Shown: positions 34,242 to 45,052 of the stretch, one piece after another
How the letters are laid out: every line of letters starts with the position of its first letter
How positions within the stretch are numbered: the first letter of the stretch is position 1
Translations under genes and position numbers: made by a program
The notes under the pieces: model-generated
What the model was told of the DNA's origin: nothing
Databases searched by the model: none
What the model saw: only the letters and a program-made list of their open reading frames with translations
Assembly: GCF_013266755.1 (NCBI RefSeq)
Contig: NZ_JABRWJ010000002.1
Location: 124,001-188,000 of the forward strand
Direction: 5' to 3'
DNA length: 64,000 bases
Origin: Pseudaquabacterium terrae
Lineage (GTDB): Bacteria > Pseudomonadota > Gammaproteobacteria > Burkholderiales > Burkholderiaceae_C

Positions 34242-35401
34242 CCTCCCCAGCCTCTCCCGCCCCCGCTTCGATCGGCCCGGTGATCTGCGTCGTCGGCGCG
34301 CGCCCCAACTTCATGAAGATGGCGCCGATCCTGCGCGCGCTGGCCGCGCACGAGCCGCCAATTCCCGCGCTGCTGGTGCACACCGGGCAGCACTACGACC
34401 ACGGCATGAGCCACCAGCTGTTCATCGACCTGCGGCTGCCGCAGCCGGACATCAACCTGGAGGTCGGCTCGGGCAGCCATGCGGTGCAGACCGCCGAGGT
34501 GATGCGCCGCTTCGAGCCGGTGATCGACGAGCACAAGCCGAGCTGTGTGCTGGTCGTCGGCGATGTCAATTCGACGCTCGCCTGCACGCTGGTGGCCGTC
34601 AAGCGCAATGTGCCGGTGGCGCATGTCGAAGCCGGCCTGCGCAGCTACGACCGCAAGATGCCCGAAGAGATCAACCGCGTGCTGACCGACCAGGTCGCCG
34701 ACCGGCTCTACACCACCGAGCGCAGCGCCGCCGACAACCTGCTGCGCGAAGGTGTCGCGCCTGAGCGCGTCTGCTTCGCCGGCAACGTGATGATCGACTC
34801 GCTGCTCGACAGCCGCGAGCGTGCGCGCAGCGCGGCCGACACGCTGCGACAGCACGGGCTCGATGCCGCGCTGCTGCAGCATCCGAAGGGTTACGGCGTC
34901 GTGACGATGCACCGGCCGTCGAACGTCGACGATGCGGTCACGCTGCGCGGCCTGCTCGAGACGCTGGCGATGGTCGCGCGCGACCTGCCGCTGGTCTTCG
35001 CGATGCACCCGCGCACCCGTTCGAACATCGAGCGCTTCGGCCTCGGCGGCCTGCTCGATCCGGCCCGGGTCGCGGTGCTGCCGCCGCAGGGCTACCTCGA
35101 GATGGTCGGGCTGATGGGCGGCGCGGCGCTGGTGCTGACCGACTCCGGCGGCCTGCAGGAAGAGACCACCGCCCTGGGCGTGCCGTGCCTCACGATGCGC
35201 GAGAACACCGAGCGCCCGATCACCGTCGAGCAAGGCACCAACACGATGGTCGGCCGCGAGCGTGCAGCAATTCTCGCTGGCGTCGCCGACATTCTCGAAG
35301 GCCGTGGCAAACGCGGCCGAGTGCCGGAATACTGGGATGGTCATGCGGCCGAGCGCATCGCGGCCGACCTGTGGCCCTGGCTGCAAGCCGGCGGTCACTA
35401 G
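34238..35401 (+). CDS. wecB: UDP-N-acetylglucosamine 2-epimerase (non-hydrolysing)
   Basis: A 387-residue enzyme interconverting UDP-GlcNAc and UDP-ManNAc. The fold markers are GARPNFMKMAPILRAL, HTGQHYDHGMS, VVGDVNSTLACTLVA, HVEAGLRSYDRKMPEEINR and DSGGLQEE, all in family order. It provides UDP-ManNAc, which the UDP-sugar dehydrogenase at 38999 could oxidise to a uronic acid, though that dehydrogenase looks more like the GlcNAc/GalNAc-type. Coupled by ATGA to the ATPase gene. Confidence 0.95.
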   Translation: MTSPASPAPASIGPVICVVGARPNFMKMAPILRALAAHEPPIPALLVHTGQHYDHGMSHQLFIDLRLPQPDINLEVGSGSHAVQTAEVMRRFEPVIDEHKPSCVLVVGDVNSTLACTLVAVKRNVPVAHVEAGLRSYDRKMPEEINRVLTDQVADRLYTTERSAADNLLREGVAPERVCFAGNVMIDSLLDSRERARSAADTLRQHGLDAALLQHPKGYGVVTMHRPSNVDDAVTLRGLLETLAMVARDLPLVFAMHPRTRSNIERFGLGGLLDPARVAVLPPQGYLEMVGLMGGAALVLTDSGGLQEETTALGVPCLTMRENTERPITVEQGTNTMVGRERAAILAGVADILEGRGKRGRVPEYWDGHAAERIAADLWPWLQAGGH

Positions 35402-35445
35402 CCCGTCGCGTCGAGGCCGGACACTGCGGCCGAGCTATCCCTGAT

Positions 35446-36327
35446 ATGACCACCATCACCAACGCCCTGACGATCGACGTCGAGGACTACTTCCAGGTCT
35501 CGGCGTTCGCGCCCTACATCGCCCGTGGCGAGTGGGACACGCGCGAGTGCCGCGTCGAGCGCAACGTGATGCGCATCCTCGAGCTGCTCGATGCGCAGCA
35601 GGCCAAGGCCACCTTCTTCACGCTCGGCTGGATTGCCGAGCGCTACCCGCAGCTGGTGCGCGAGATCGTTGCGCGCGGCCATGAGCTGGCCAGCCACGGC
35701 TACGGCCACGAGCGCGCCAGCGACCTCGACGAAGCCGCCTTCCTCGACGACGTCAAGCGCGCGAAGGCCCTGCTCGAGGACCTGGGTGGCGTCGAAGTCA
35801 AGGGCTACCGCGCGCCGAGCTTTTCGATCGGCGCCGGCAACCTGTGGGCCTTCGATTGCCTGGCGCGCGCCGGCTACCGCTACAGCTCCAGCATCTACCC
35901 GATCGCGCACGACCATTACGGCATGCCCGATTCGCCGCGTTTCGCCTACCGCGTCAACGAGCGCCTGCTCGAGATTCCGGTGACGACGCTGCGCGTGCTG
36001 CGGCGCAACTTCCCGTCCTCCGGCGGCGGCTACTTCCGGCTGCTGCCGTACGCGCTGTCGCGCTGGATGCTGCAGCAGGTCAACGCGGTCGACCAGGAGC
36101 CGGCGATCTTCTATTTCCACCCGTGGGAGATCGATGCCGGTCAACCACGCATCGAGGGCATCGACCTGAAGACGCGCTTCCGGCACTACGTCAACATCCC
36201 GCGCATGGACAGTCGGCTGCAGGCGCTGCTGGCCGACTTCCGCTGGGGCCGGATGGACGACATCTTCCTCGGCCGCACGACGGTCCCGGCGGCGCTGCCG
36301 CAGGGCGCGGCGCCGGTCATCATCTAG
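35446..36327 (+). CDS. XrtA-type polysaccharide deacetylase
   Basis: A 293-residue NodB-homology enzyme. LTIDVEDYFQV (Asp11, Asp14) provides the catalytic/metal aspartates, SHGYGHE gives the HxxxH metal pair (His84, His88), and RAPSFSIG and FYFHPWEID are the remaining conserved motifs. The start MTTITNALTIDVEDYF is typical of the DUF3473-containing exosortase A deacetylases (TIGR03006 type), and the C-terminal HPWEIDAGQPRI region fits DUF3473. It removes N- or O-acetyl groups from the polysaccharide, probably in the periplasm, although no signal peptide is visible. Confidence 0.94.
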   Translation: MTTITNALTIDVEDYFQVSAFAPYIARGEWDTRECRVERNVMRILELLDAQQAKATFFTLGWIAERYPQLVREIVARGHELASHGYGHERASDLDEAAFLDDVKRAKALLEDLGGVEVKGYRAPSFSIGAGNLWAFDCLARAGYRYSSSIYPIAHDHYGMPDSPRFAYRVNERLLEIPVTTLRVLRRNFPSSGGGYFRLLPYALSRWMLQQVNAVDQEPAIFYFHPWEIDAGQPRIEGIDLKTRFRHYVNIPRMDSRLQALLADFRWGRMDDIFLGRTTVPAALPQGAAPVII

Positions 36328-36338
36328 GCGCGCCGGCC

Positions 36339-37376
36339 ATGCCGACGATCCATCGCCTTGCGGTGCGCGACAGCGCGGCCGCCGCCCGCTGGGACGCTTT
36401 CGTCCACGATTGCCCCGGCGCCACCTTCTTCCACCGCGCCGGCTGGCAGCGTGTGCTCGGCGACGTCTTTCGCCACGACACGCATTTCCTGTTCGCCGAA
36501 GACGGCGGCCGGATCACCGGCGTGCTGCCGCTGGCGCACGTCAGGAGCTGGCTCTTCGGCAGCGCATTGACCTCGCTGCCGTTCGCCGTCTACGGCGGCG
36601 CCGCTGCGCGCGACGAAGCCACTGCGCTGGCGCTCGAAAGCCATGCCCAGGAGCTGGCGCGGCGCCTGCGCGTGCCGCACCTGGAGATGCGCAACGTCCA
36701 GCGGCGCCACCAGGACTGGCCGCTGCAGGACCTGTACGTCACCTTCCGCAAGGAGCTGCTGCCCGACGAGGAAGCCAACATGCTGGCGATCCCGCGCAAG
36801 CAGCGCGCGATGGTGCGCAAGGGCATCAAGAACGGGCTGACGAGCGCGGTCGATCCCGGCGTCGAGCGCTTCTTCGCGCTGTATGCCGACAACGTGCACC
36901 GCCACGGTACGCCGGCGATGCCCAAGCGCTACTTCCAGGCATTGCGCGACGAGTTCAAGGACGACTGCGAGGTCCTGACCGTCAGCGCGCCCGACGGCAA
37001 GCCGGTCTCCAGCGTGCTGAGCTTCTACTTCCGCGACGAGGTGCTGCCGTACTACGCCGGCGACGACACCGCCGCGCGCGACCTGGCCGGCAACGACTTC
37101 AAGTACTGGGAACTGATGCGCCGCGCTTGCGGCAAGGGCCTGAAGGTTTTCGACTACGGCCGCAGCAAACAGGGCACCGGCTCCTACTCGTTCAAGAAGA
37201 ACTGGGGCTTCGAGCCGCAGCCGCTGCACTACGAGTACTGCCTGTACCAGCGTGACAGCGTGCCGCAGAACAATCCGAACAACGCCAAGTTCAAGCTGCT
37301 GATCGAGACCTGGCGGCGGCTGCCGCTGGGCTTCGCGAACTGGCTCGGCCCGTTCATCGTGCGCAGCCTGGGATGA
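36339..37376 (+). CDS. FemAB family XrtA/PEP-CTERM system-associated protein
   Basis: A 345-residue GNAT/FemAB-fold protein. ATFFHRAGWQRVLGDVF and YVTFRKEL precede the central KQRAMVRKGIKNGL helix. DYGRSKQGTGSYSFKKNWGFEP is the C-terminal signature of this exosortase A family (TIGR03019 type). FemAB-like enzymes form amide bonds with aminoacyl donors, so it may add an amino acid to a sugar or a protein; the substrate is unproven. Its stop overlaps the xrtA start as ATGA. Confidence 0.92.
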   Translation: MPTIHRLAVRDSAAAARWDAFVHDCPGATFFHRAGWQRVLGDVFRHDTHFLFAEDGGRITGVLPLAHVRSWLFGSALTSLPFAVYGGAAARDEATALALESHAQELARRLRVPHLEMRNVQRRHQDWPLQDLYVTFRKELLPDEEANMLAIPRKQRAMVRKGIKNGLTSAVDPGVERFFALYADNVHRHGTPAMPKRYFQALRDEFKDDCEVLTVSAPDGKPVSSVLSFYFRDEVLPYYAGDDTAARDLAGNDFKYWELMRRACGKGLKVFDYGRSKQGTGSYSFKKNWGFEPQPLHYEYCLYQRDSVPQNNPNNAKFKLLIETWRRLPLGFANWLGPFIVRSLG

Positions 37377-38932
37377 CGGCATTGGCCATCGCCTCTCCCG
37401 CCGGCCCGTGGCGCACGGCCCTGCCGGCGCTCGGCCTGCTGTGGATCGCGCTCGGCTTCATCTACGCCGGCGCGCTGACGGCAATGGTCGGCATCTGGTC
37501 GCGCTCGGACACCTTCGCGCACGCCTTCGTCGTGCCGCCGATCGCGCTGTGGCTGGCGTGGCGCAAGCGCGCCGAGCTGGCGCTGCACCTGCCGCGGCCG
37601 TCGCTGTGGTGGCTGCTGCCGTTTGCCGCGATGGCGCTGCTCTGGTTGCTCGGCGAGCTGGTGGCGGTCAATGCCGCGACGCAGTTCGCTGCCACGGCGA
37701 TGCTCGTGCTGGTGGTGCCGCTGGTGCTGGGCACGCGCGTCGCGGCGGTGATCCTCTTTCCGCTCGCCTATCTCTTCTTCGCGGTGCCGATCGGCGAGTT
37801 CCTGCTGCCGGTGCTGATGCAATGGACGGCAGATTTCACCGTCGCCGCGCTGCGCCTGTCGGGCGTGCCGGTGTACCGCGAGGGCCTGCAGTTCATCATC
37901 CCGTCGGGCAGCTGGTCGGTGGTGGAAGCCTGCAGCGGCGTGCGCTACCTGATGGCCTCGTTCATGGTCGGCAGCCTGTTCGCCTACCTGAACTACCGCT
38001 CGGCGAAGCGGCGCTGGATCTTCGCGCTGGTCTCGCTGCTGGTGCCGATCGTCGCCAACTGGCTGCGCGCCTACATGATCGTGATGCTCGGCCACCTGTC
38101 CGGCAACCAGATCGCCGTCGGCGCCGACCACCTGATCTACGGCTGGGTCTTCTTCGGCGTCGTGATCACGATCCTGTTCGTGATCGGCGCGCGCTGGGCC
38201 GAAGCCCCGGCCGAAGCCCTGCCGCCGCCGGCGGCCACCCCGCTGGAGCGTGCCGGCGCCGCCTGGCAGAGCTGGGCCGCGGTCGCCGCCGCGGTGCTGC
38301 TGGCGCTGCTGCCGCATGCGGCGATCAAGCGCATCGAGGCGCGCGACGCGTCGGGGCCGGTGCAGCTGGTGCTGACCGAGCCGGCCGCGGCAGGGTGGCA
38401 GAGCGCGGCAGTGGCCGACGACAAGGGCTGGCGGCCGGCCTTCCGGGCGCCGTCGGCCGAGCAGCGCGCGCGCTGGCACAACGATGCCGGCGTCGCCGTC
38501 GACCTGTACCTGGCCTACTACCGCGGCCAGGACGACCAGCGCAAGCTCGTCAGCTCGAGCAATGTGCTCGTCGCCTCGAGCGATCGGGACTGGAATGCCG
38601 TCCACACGCAGCTGAAGCCGGTGGCGCTTGGCGCGCGCACGGTCGAGGTGCGGCAGACGGCGTTGATGTCGCCGATGAGCACGCGCGAGCATGCGCGGAT
38701 GCTGGTCTGGCAGCTGTACTGGATCAATGGCGAGCTGACGGCCCGCGACGTACGCGCCAAGCTGCTGAGCGCGTGGCAGCGGCTGCGCGGGCAGGGCGAC
38801 GAATCGGCGGCCATCGTGATCTACGCGGCCGACCGGCCGGGCCAGCCGGCCGAGGCGGCGCTGCGCGGCTTTCTCGGCGCCAACCTGGACACGATCGAGC
38901 GCGCCCTGCAGGCGGCGCGCGACCGGCGCTGA
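37373..38932 (+). CDS. xrtA: Exosortase A fused to an EpsI-type C-terminal domain
   Basis: A 519-residue inner-membrane protein. Residues about 15-285 are the eight-helix exosortase core. The transpeptidase triad is complete: Cys187 in VVEACSGVRYL, Arg232 in VANWLRAYMIV and His253 in GADHLIYGWVFF. A further helix (about 300-320) leads into a periplasmic EpsI-like domain of about 190 residues, with VDLYLAYYRGQ and WQLYWINGELT typical of that family. It cleaves and transfers PEP-CTERM proteins such as the one at 18868-19758. Fusion of XrtA with EpsI is known in betaproteobacteria. Coupled to the FemAB gene. Confidence 0.96.
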   Translation: MTALAIASPAGPWRTALPALGLLWIALGFIYAGALTAMVGIWSRSDTFAHAFVVPPIALWLAWRKRAELALHLPRPSLWWLLPFAAMALLWLLGELVAVNAATQFAATAMLVLVVPLVLGTRVAAVILFPLAYLFFAVPIGEFLLPVLMQWTADFTVAALRLSGVPVYREGLQFIIPSGSWSVVEACSGVRYLMASFMVGSLFAYLNYRSAKRRWIFALVSLLVPIVANWLRAYMIVMLGHLSGNQIAVGADHLIYGWVFFGVVITILFVIGARWAEAPAEALPPPAATPLERAGAAWQSWAAVAAAVLLALLPHAAIKRIEARDASGPVQLVLTEPAAAGWQSAAVADDKGWRPAFRAPSAEQRARWHNDAGVAVDLYLAYYRGQDDQRKLVSSSNVLVASSDRDWNAVHTQLKPVALGARTVEVRQTALMSPMSTREHARMLVWQLYWINGELTARDVRAKLLSAWQRLRGQGDESAAIVIYAADRPGQPAEAALRGFLGANLDTIERALQAARDRR

Positions 38933-38998
38933 CCCGCATCAGCCGACAATTGCGGATTTCACGCACATCGCAGTCACCAATTTCAAGAGGGATCGGAA

Positions 38999-40279
<1,281 letters not shown>

Positions 40280-40286
40280 ACCCGGC

Positions 40287-40309
40287 GCCGGCCGCTCCCA
40301 GCGGCCGGC
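40287..40309 (+). terminator. Strong hairpin after the UDP-sugar dehydrogenase gene
   Basis: A 10-bp perfect stem (GCCGGCCGCT and its complement) with a CCC loop lies in the 54-base gap before the MBOAT gene. There is no T-run, so it may act as an mRNA 3' end stabiliser or attenuator rather than a full terminator. Confidence 0.45.
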
Positions 40310-40333
40310 ATAGCGCAACCGGCAGTCCGGCTC

Positions 40334-41815
40334 ATGCTCTTCACGACGGCGGCCTTCCTGCTGCTGTTCCTGCCCGTCACGCTGGCGGGCTTCTTCGTGC
40401 TCGGCCGCCGCTCGCACGCGGCGGCGGCTGGCTGGCTGTTCCTGGCGTCGCTGTTCTTCTACGGCTACTGGATGCCGGTGTTCACGCTGCTGCTGCTGGC
40501 GTCGATCGGCATCAACTTCGTCACCGGCCGCCACATCGCGCAGCGCGTGCGCGGCGGGGCGCAGGCCGATGCCAAGCGCTGGCTGGTGCTGGGCCTGGTT
40601 TTCAACCTCGGCTTGCTGGGCTACTTCAAGTACGCCAACTTCTTCGTCGACAACCTGCACGCGCTGTTCGGGGCGCAGCTGTCGTGGACCCGGGTGATCC
40701 TGCCGATCGGCATCTCGTTCTACAGCTTCACGCAGATCGCGTTCCTGGTCGACGCCTACGAAGGCAAGGTCGACGAGGCGAACCCGGTGCACTACGGCCT
40801 GTTCGTCACCTACTTCCCGCACCTGATCGCGGGGCCGGTGCTGCACCACGCGCAGATGATGCCGCAGTTCGCCGACCCGGCGATCTACCGGCCGCGCGCC
40901 GATCGGCTGATCGGCGGCCTGGCGATCTTCGCGATCGGCCTGCTGAAGAAGGTCGTGCTGGCCGACGGCGTCGCGCCGTACGCCGACGCGGTGTTCCGCC
41001 CCGCCGATGGCGGCGCGCTGCCCGGCATGGGCGAGGCCTGGCTCGGCGCGCTGGCGTACACGCTGCAGATCTACTTCGATTTCTCGGGCTACTCCGACAT
41101 GGCGATCGGGCTGTCGTGGCTGTTCAACATCCGGCTGCCGTTCAACTTCGATTCGCCGTACCAGGCGCGCAGCATCTCGGACTTCTGGCGCCGCTGGCAC
41201 ATCTCGCTGTCGACCTTCCTGCGCGACTACCTCTACATCCCGCTCGGCGGCAACCGGCACGGCCCGGCGCGGCGCTACCTGAACCTGGCGACCACGATGC
41301 TGCTCGGCGGGCTCTGGCACGGCGCCGGCTGGACTTTCGTGATCTGGGGCGGACTGCATGGGCTGTACCTGGCGCTGAACCACGGCTTCCGCGCGCTGCT
41401 CGGCGCGGCGCATGCAAGCCTCGAGCGGCAATGGCTGTACCGCAGTGCGAGCTGGCTGCTGACGCTGCTGGTGGTCGTGCTGGCCTGGGTCTTCTTCCGT
41501 GCCGAGACGCTCGGCGGCGCGCTGCGCATGCTGCAGGCGATGGCCGGTTTCGGCGCGACATCGGCCACGCCGGTCCAGCTCTGGCAGGCCGGCTTGCATG
41601 CCTCGGCCGGCGCCTGGTGGTGCCTGGCGCTCGGCGCCGTCGCGCTGTGGGCGCCGAACAGCAACCGCATCGGCGAGCGCCTGCTGGCTGAGCTCGAGAA
41701 GCCGGCGGCGTGGCGCCCGATGCTGGCCGGCGCCGCGCTCGCCGCGACGACGCTGCTGCTGCTCGTCAACGTCGCGCGCGACTCCGTCAGCGCCTTCATC
41801 TACTTCAACTTCTGA
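40334..41815 (+). CDS. MBOAT family O-acyltransferase (AlgI-like)
   Basis: A 493-residue polytopic membrane protein with 10 or more helices. LPIGISFYSFTQIAFLVDAYEGK, HLIAGPVLHH, YFDFSGYSDMAIGLSWLFNIRLPFNF-type residues and GGLWHGAGWTFVIWGGLHG (His329) are AlgI hallmarks. AlgI-type proteins pass acetyl groups across the inner membrane for polysaccharide O-acetylation. The next gene, overlapping by one base, encodes an SGNH-like protein, the usual AlgJ/AlgX-type partner. Together they probably O-acetylate this exopolysaccharide. Confidence 0.95.
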   Translation: MLFTTAAFLLLFLPVTLAGFFVLGRRSHAAAAGWLFLASLFFYGYWMPVFTLLLLASIGINFVTGRHIAQRVRGGAQADAKRWLVLGLVFNLGLLGYFKYANFFVDNLHALFGAQLSWTRVILPIGISFYSFTQIAFLVDAYEGKVDEANPVHYGLFVTYFPHLIAGPVLHHAQMMPQFADPAIYRPRADRLIGGLAIFAIGLLKKVVLADGVAPYADAVFRPADGGALPGMGEAWLGALAYTLQIYFDFSGYSDMAIGLSWLFNIRLPFNFDSPYQARSISDFWRRWHISLSTFLRDYLYIPLGGNRHGPARRYLNLATTMLLGGLWHGAGWTFVIWGGLHGLYLALNHGFRALLGAAHASLERQWLYRSASWLLTLLVVVLAWVFFRAETLGGALRMLQAMAGFGATSATPVQLWQAGLHASAGAWWCLALGAVALWAPNSNRIGERLLAELEKPAAWRPMLAGAALAATTLLLLVNVARDSVSAFIYFNF

Positions 41816-42888
41816 TGCTGCGCCGCCTCGCTCTCGCCGCTGCCGGTGCGCTGCTGCTGCTGGGTGCCGCCGAGGTGCTGCTGCGCCTGCTGCCGGTCTC
41901 GACCGCGACCGAGTTCGGCTACCACGTCGATCCGCTGATCCTGACCTACCCGCCGGGGCACCGCTGGCAGGTGGCGACCGGCTGGGACCTGCGCAATCCG
42001 CAGCGGCTGCAGGCCAACAACTTCGGCTTCGCGAGCACGGTCGACTACCAACCGGGCAGCAATGCGGTCGCGCTGATCGGCGACAGCTTCGTCGAGGCCT
42101 CGATGCTCGACGAGTCCGACCGCTCGGCGGCGCAGTTCGCGCGCGCCGCGGCCGATGGTCGGCCGGTGTACTCGCTGGCGATACCCGGATCGTCGCTGCT
42201 CGATTACGCCGAGCGCATCCGTTTCGCGAGCGAGCGCCTGGGCGTGCGCGATTTCGTCGTGTTGATGGAAGCGGGCGATGTCGGCCAGGCGCTGTGCGGC
42301 TCCGGCAACGTGCACGGGCCCTGCCTGGATGCGCGCACGCTGCAGCCGCAGCAGCAGCTGCGTGCCGCGCCGACGGCGCTCAAGCGCGTGCTGCGGCACT
42401 CCGCGCTGCTGCAGTACCTGCTGTCGCAGATCAAGCTCGATGGTCGACGCCTGTGGCGCCAGGCGCTCGCATCGGCGGCGCCGCCGAGCCCGGAGGACGT
42501 GCCCGAGCCCGGCGTGGCCGGCGCCGCGGCGCTGCCGGCCGCCGCGCCGACGCCCGTGCGCGAGGAGATGGTGCGCGCCGTCACCAAGGCGTTCTTCGAG
42601 CGCGTGCGCCCCTACGCCACCGGCCGGCTGGTGCTGATGGTCGACGGCCGCCGCGGCCGCGCCGCACTGGCCGCGCCGCGCGAGGCCGGCACCGACATCC
42701 TGCGCGAGCGCGACCGTTTTCTCGAGCTGGCGCGCGCCGAAGGCGCGCAGGTGATCGATGCCGAGGACGTCTACCGCGCCCACTGGGCAGCCTCGGAGCT
42801 GTCGATCGAGGTCGGGCCCTACGACCGCCACCTGAACGCGCTCGGCCTGCAGCTGATGATGGGCGCGGGCGCCCGGGCGCTGCGATGA
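41815..42888 (+). CDS. SGNH hydrolase-like protein, probable O-acetyltransferase partner of the MBOAT protein
   Basis: A 357-residue protein with an N-terminal signal anchor (RLALAAAGALLLLGAAEVLL). ALIGDSFVEASML is SGNH block I (nucleophile Ser91) and YDRHLNALG near the C-terminus supplies the Asp337/His339 pair. The order and spacing resemble SGNH proteins that pair with AlgI-like transporters. Little else is conserved, and the middle third is Ala/Pro-rich. Its start shares one base with the MBOAT stop and its stop overlaps the glycosyltransferase start as ATGA. Confidence 0.75.
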   Translation: MLRRLALAAAGALLLLGAAEVLLRLLPVSTATEFGYHVDPLILTYPPGHRWQVATGWDLRNPQRLQANNFGFASTVDYQPGSNAVALIGDSFVEASMLDESDRSAAQFARAAADGRPVYSLAIPGSSLLDYAERIRFASERLGVRDFVVLMEAGDVGQALCGSGNVHGPCLDARTLQPQQQLRAAPTALKRVLRHSALLQYLLSQIKLDGRRLWRQALASAAPPSPEDVPEPGVAGAAALPAAAPTPVREEMVRAVTKAFFERVRPYATGRLVLMVDGRRGRAALAAPREAGTDILRERDRFLELARAEGAQVIDAEDVYRAHWAASELSIEVGPYDRHLNALGLQLMMGAGARALR

Positions 42889-44060
42889 GCCGAGTGGACG
42901 AACGCCCGCTGGTGGCGCACGTCGTCTACCGCTTCGACACCGGCGGGCTGGAGAACGGCCTCGTCAACCTGATCAACCACATGCCGGCCGACGCCTACCG
43001 GCATGCCGTCATCGCGCTGACCGAGGTCACCGACTTCCGCCAGCGCGTCAAGCGCGACGACGTGCAGTTCATCGCGCTGAACAAGCCGCCCGGGCATGCG
43101 CTGAAGCTCTACCCGCGCCTGACGCGCCTGTTCCGCGAGCTGCAGCCGGCGATCGTGCACACCCGCAACCTGGCGGCGCTGGAGTGCGTGCTGCCGGCCT
43201 GGTTGGCCGGCGTGCCGGTGCGCCTGCACGGCGAGCACGGCCGCGACGTCGAGGACCTCGACGGGTCGAGCCGCAAGTACCAGTGGTTGCGGCGCGCCTA
43301 CAAGCCGTGGGTCACGCACTACGTCGCGCTGTCCAACGATCTCGCGGGTTACCTGGCGGCGAAGGTGCACGTCGGGCCGCGGGCTATGAGCCAGGTCTAC
43401 AACGGCGTCGACACGCAGCGCTTCCGGCCGGCCGACGGCGCGAGGCCGGCGATCGACGGCTGCCCTTTCGATCCGCAGCGGCACTGGCTGGTCGGCACCG
43501 TCGGCCGCATGCAGCAGGTCAAGGCCCAGCCGGCGTTGGCGCGCGCCTTCGTCGACGTGTTGCAGCGCCAGCCCGCGTTGCGCGAGCGGCTGCGCCTGGT
43601 GATGATCGGCGGCGGCCCGCTGCGCGACGAGGTGCAGGCGATCGTCACGGCTGCCGGCGTGCAGGACCTGTGCTGGCTGCCCGGCGAGCGCAGCGACGTG
43701 GCCGAGATCATGCGAACCCTGAGCTGCTTCGTGCTGCCCTCGCTCGCCGAGGGCATCTCCAACACCATCCTCGAGGCGATGGCCAGCGCTCTGCCGGTGA
43801 TCGCCACCGCTGTCGGCGGCAATGCCGAGCTGGTGGCCACCGGCGCGAGCGGGTTGATCGTGCCGCCCGCCGATGCGAAGGCGCTTGCCGACGCGCTCGA
43901 GTCGCTGGCCGGGGACCCGGACCGCGCCGCCGACATGGGGCGCGCCGGCCGGGCGCGCGCCATCGGACAATTCAGCCTGCAGGCGATGGTGGCGCGCTAC
44001 CAGGGCCTGTACGACCAGCAGCTGCGCGCCGCGCATGCGCACCCGCACCCCACGACATGA
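42885..44060 (+). CDS. XrtA system-associated glycosyltransferase (TIGR03088 type)
   Basis: A 391-residue GT-B, family 4 enzyme. The start VVYRFDTGGLENGLVNLINH is characteristic of the exosortase-associated TIGR03088 group. HTRNLAALECVLPAWLAGVP and LHGEHGRDVEDLDG belong to the acceptor domain, while VGTVGRMQQVKAQPALARAF and VLPSLAEGISNTILEAMAS form the nucleotide-sugar-binding domain with the E-x7-E motif. It adds one sugar during repeat-unit assembly; donor and linkage are unknown. Coupled to both neighbours. Confidence 0.93.
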   Translation: MSRVDERPLVAHVVYRFDTGGLENGLVNLINHMPADAYRHAVIALTEVTDFRQRVKRDDVQFIALNKPPGHALKLYPRLTRLFRELQPAIVHTRNLAALECVLPAWLAGVPVRLHGEHGRDVEDLDGSSRKYQWLRRAYKPWVTHYVALSNDLAGYLAAKVHVGPRAMSQVYNGVDTQRFRPADGARPAIDGCPFDPQRHWLVGTVGRMQQVKAQPALARAFVDVLQRQPALRERLRLVMIGGGPLRDEVQAIVTAAGVQDLCWLPGERSDVAEIMRTLSCFVLPSLAEGISNTILEAMASALPVIATAVGGNAELVATGASGLIVPPADAKALADALESLAGDPDRAADMGRAGRARAIGQFSLQAMVARYQGLYDQQLRAAHAHPHPTT

Positions 44061-45046
44061 CCGTGCCCGACACCCACACGCCGCCGATGCAAGTGCACCT
44101 GACCTTCGACATCGAGGTCTGGTGCAACGGCTGGGACGACCTCGACGGCCGCTTTGCCGCGAGCTTCGAGCGTTATTACTACGGCAGCTCGAAGCACGGC
44201 CACTACGCGCTGCCGAAGACGCTGGAGATCATGAACCGGCACGGCATCACCGGCGTCTTCTTCGTCGAGCCGCTGTTCTCGGCGCGCTTCGGTGCGCGCC
44301 ACCTCGACACGGTGACCAAGCTGATCGCCGATGCCGGCCAGGACATCCAGCTGCACCTGCATGCCGAGTGGACCGACGAGCTCGATCCGGCGCCGATCGC
44401 CGACGCGGCGCACAAGCGCCAGCACCTGACGCTGTACACGCAGGACGAGCAGGCGGCGCTGATCGGCTTCGGCCGCAAGCTGCTCGAGGCCTCGACCGGC
44501 CGGCCGGTGACGGCATTCCGCGCTGGCAGCTTCGCCGCCAACCGCGACACCTATGCCGCGCTGCGGCGCCAGGGCATCGTGGTCGACAGCAGCTTGAACG
44601 CGATGGCCGACTTCACCGGCGGCAGCATCGATGCGGTGCAGGCGCCGGGTGAACAGCGCACGATCGACGGCGTCACCGTCTACCCGATCACCGTGTTCCG
44701 CGACGGCTTCGGCCGCGCGCGGCCGGCGCAGGTCGGCGCCAGCAGCTTCGACGAGCTGAGCCAGGCGATGCTCGCGGCGCGCGCCGCCGGCTGCCGGCAC
44801 TTCGTGATCGTGTCGCACAACTTCGAGATGCTCAAGCCGGGGTCGAGCGAGCCGGACTGGATCGTCGTGCGCCGCTTCGAGCGGCTGTGCGCCTGGCTGC
44901 AGCAGCACCGCGAGCTGTTCCAAGTCGGCCCGCTGCCGCTGCCGCAGCAGGTGCGGCCGGTGGTGCCGATCGAGCAGCGGGTCACCGTCTCCGGCTGGAG
45001 CACCGCGGTGCGCCACGTCGAGCAACTGCGGCGCCGCCTGGGCTGA
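44057..45046 (+). CDS. Polysaccharide deacetylase-like protein
   Basis: A 329-residue protein with a NodB-like beginning: VHLTFDIEVWCNGWDDLD (catalytic and metal aspartates), then a polar QDIQLHLHAEW, which resembles the second metal site without a canonical HxxxH, and AFRAGSFAANRDT. It is distinct from the TIGR03006-type deacetylase at 35446. ITVFRDGFGRARPAQVG and HFVIVSHNFEML also belong to the barrel. Activity on the exopolysaccharide or its lipid-linked intermediate is likely, but the metal site needs inspection. It overlaps the glycosyltransferase by ATGA. Confidence 0.82.
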   Translation: MTVPDTHTPPMQVHLTFDIEVWCNGWDDLDGRFAASFERYYYGSSKHGHYALPKTLEIMNRHGITGVFFVEPLFSARFGARHLDTVTKLIADAGQDIQLHLHAEWTDELDPAPIADAAHKRQHLTLYTQDEQAALIGFGRKLLEASTGRPVTAFRAGSFAANRDTYAALRRQGIVVDSSLNAMADFTGGSIDAVQAPGEQRTIDGVTVYPITVFRDGFGRARPAQVGASSFDELSQAMLAARAAGCRHFVIVSHNFEMLKPGSSEPDWIVVRRFERLCAWLQQHRELFQVGPLPLPQQVRPVVPIEQRVTVSGWSTAVRHVEQLRRRLG

Positions 45047-45052
45047 GCCGCG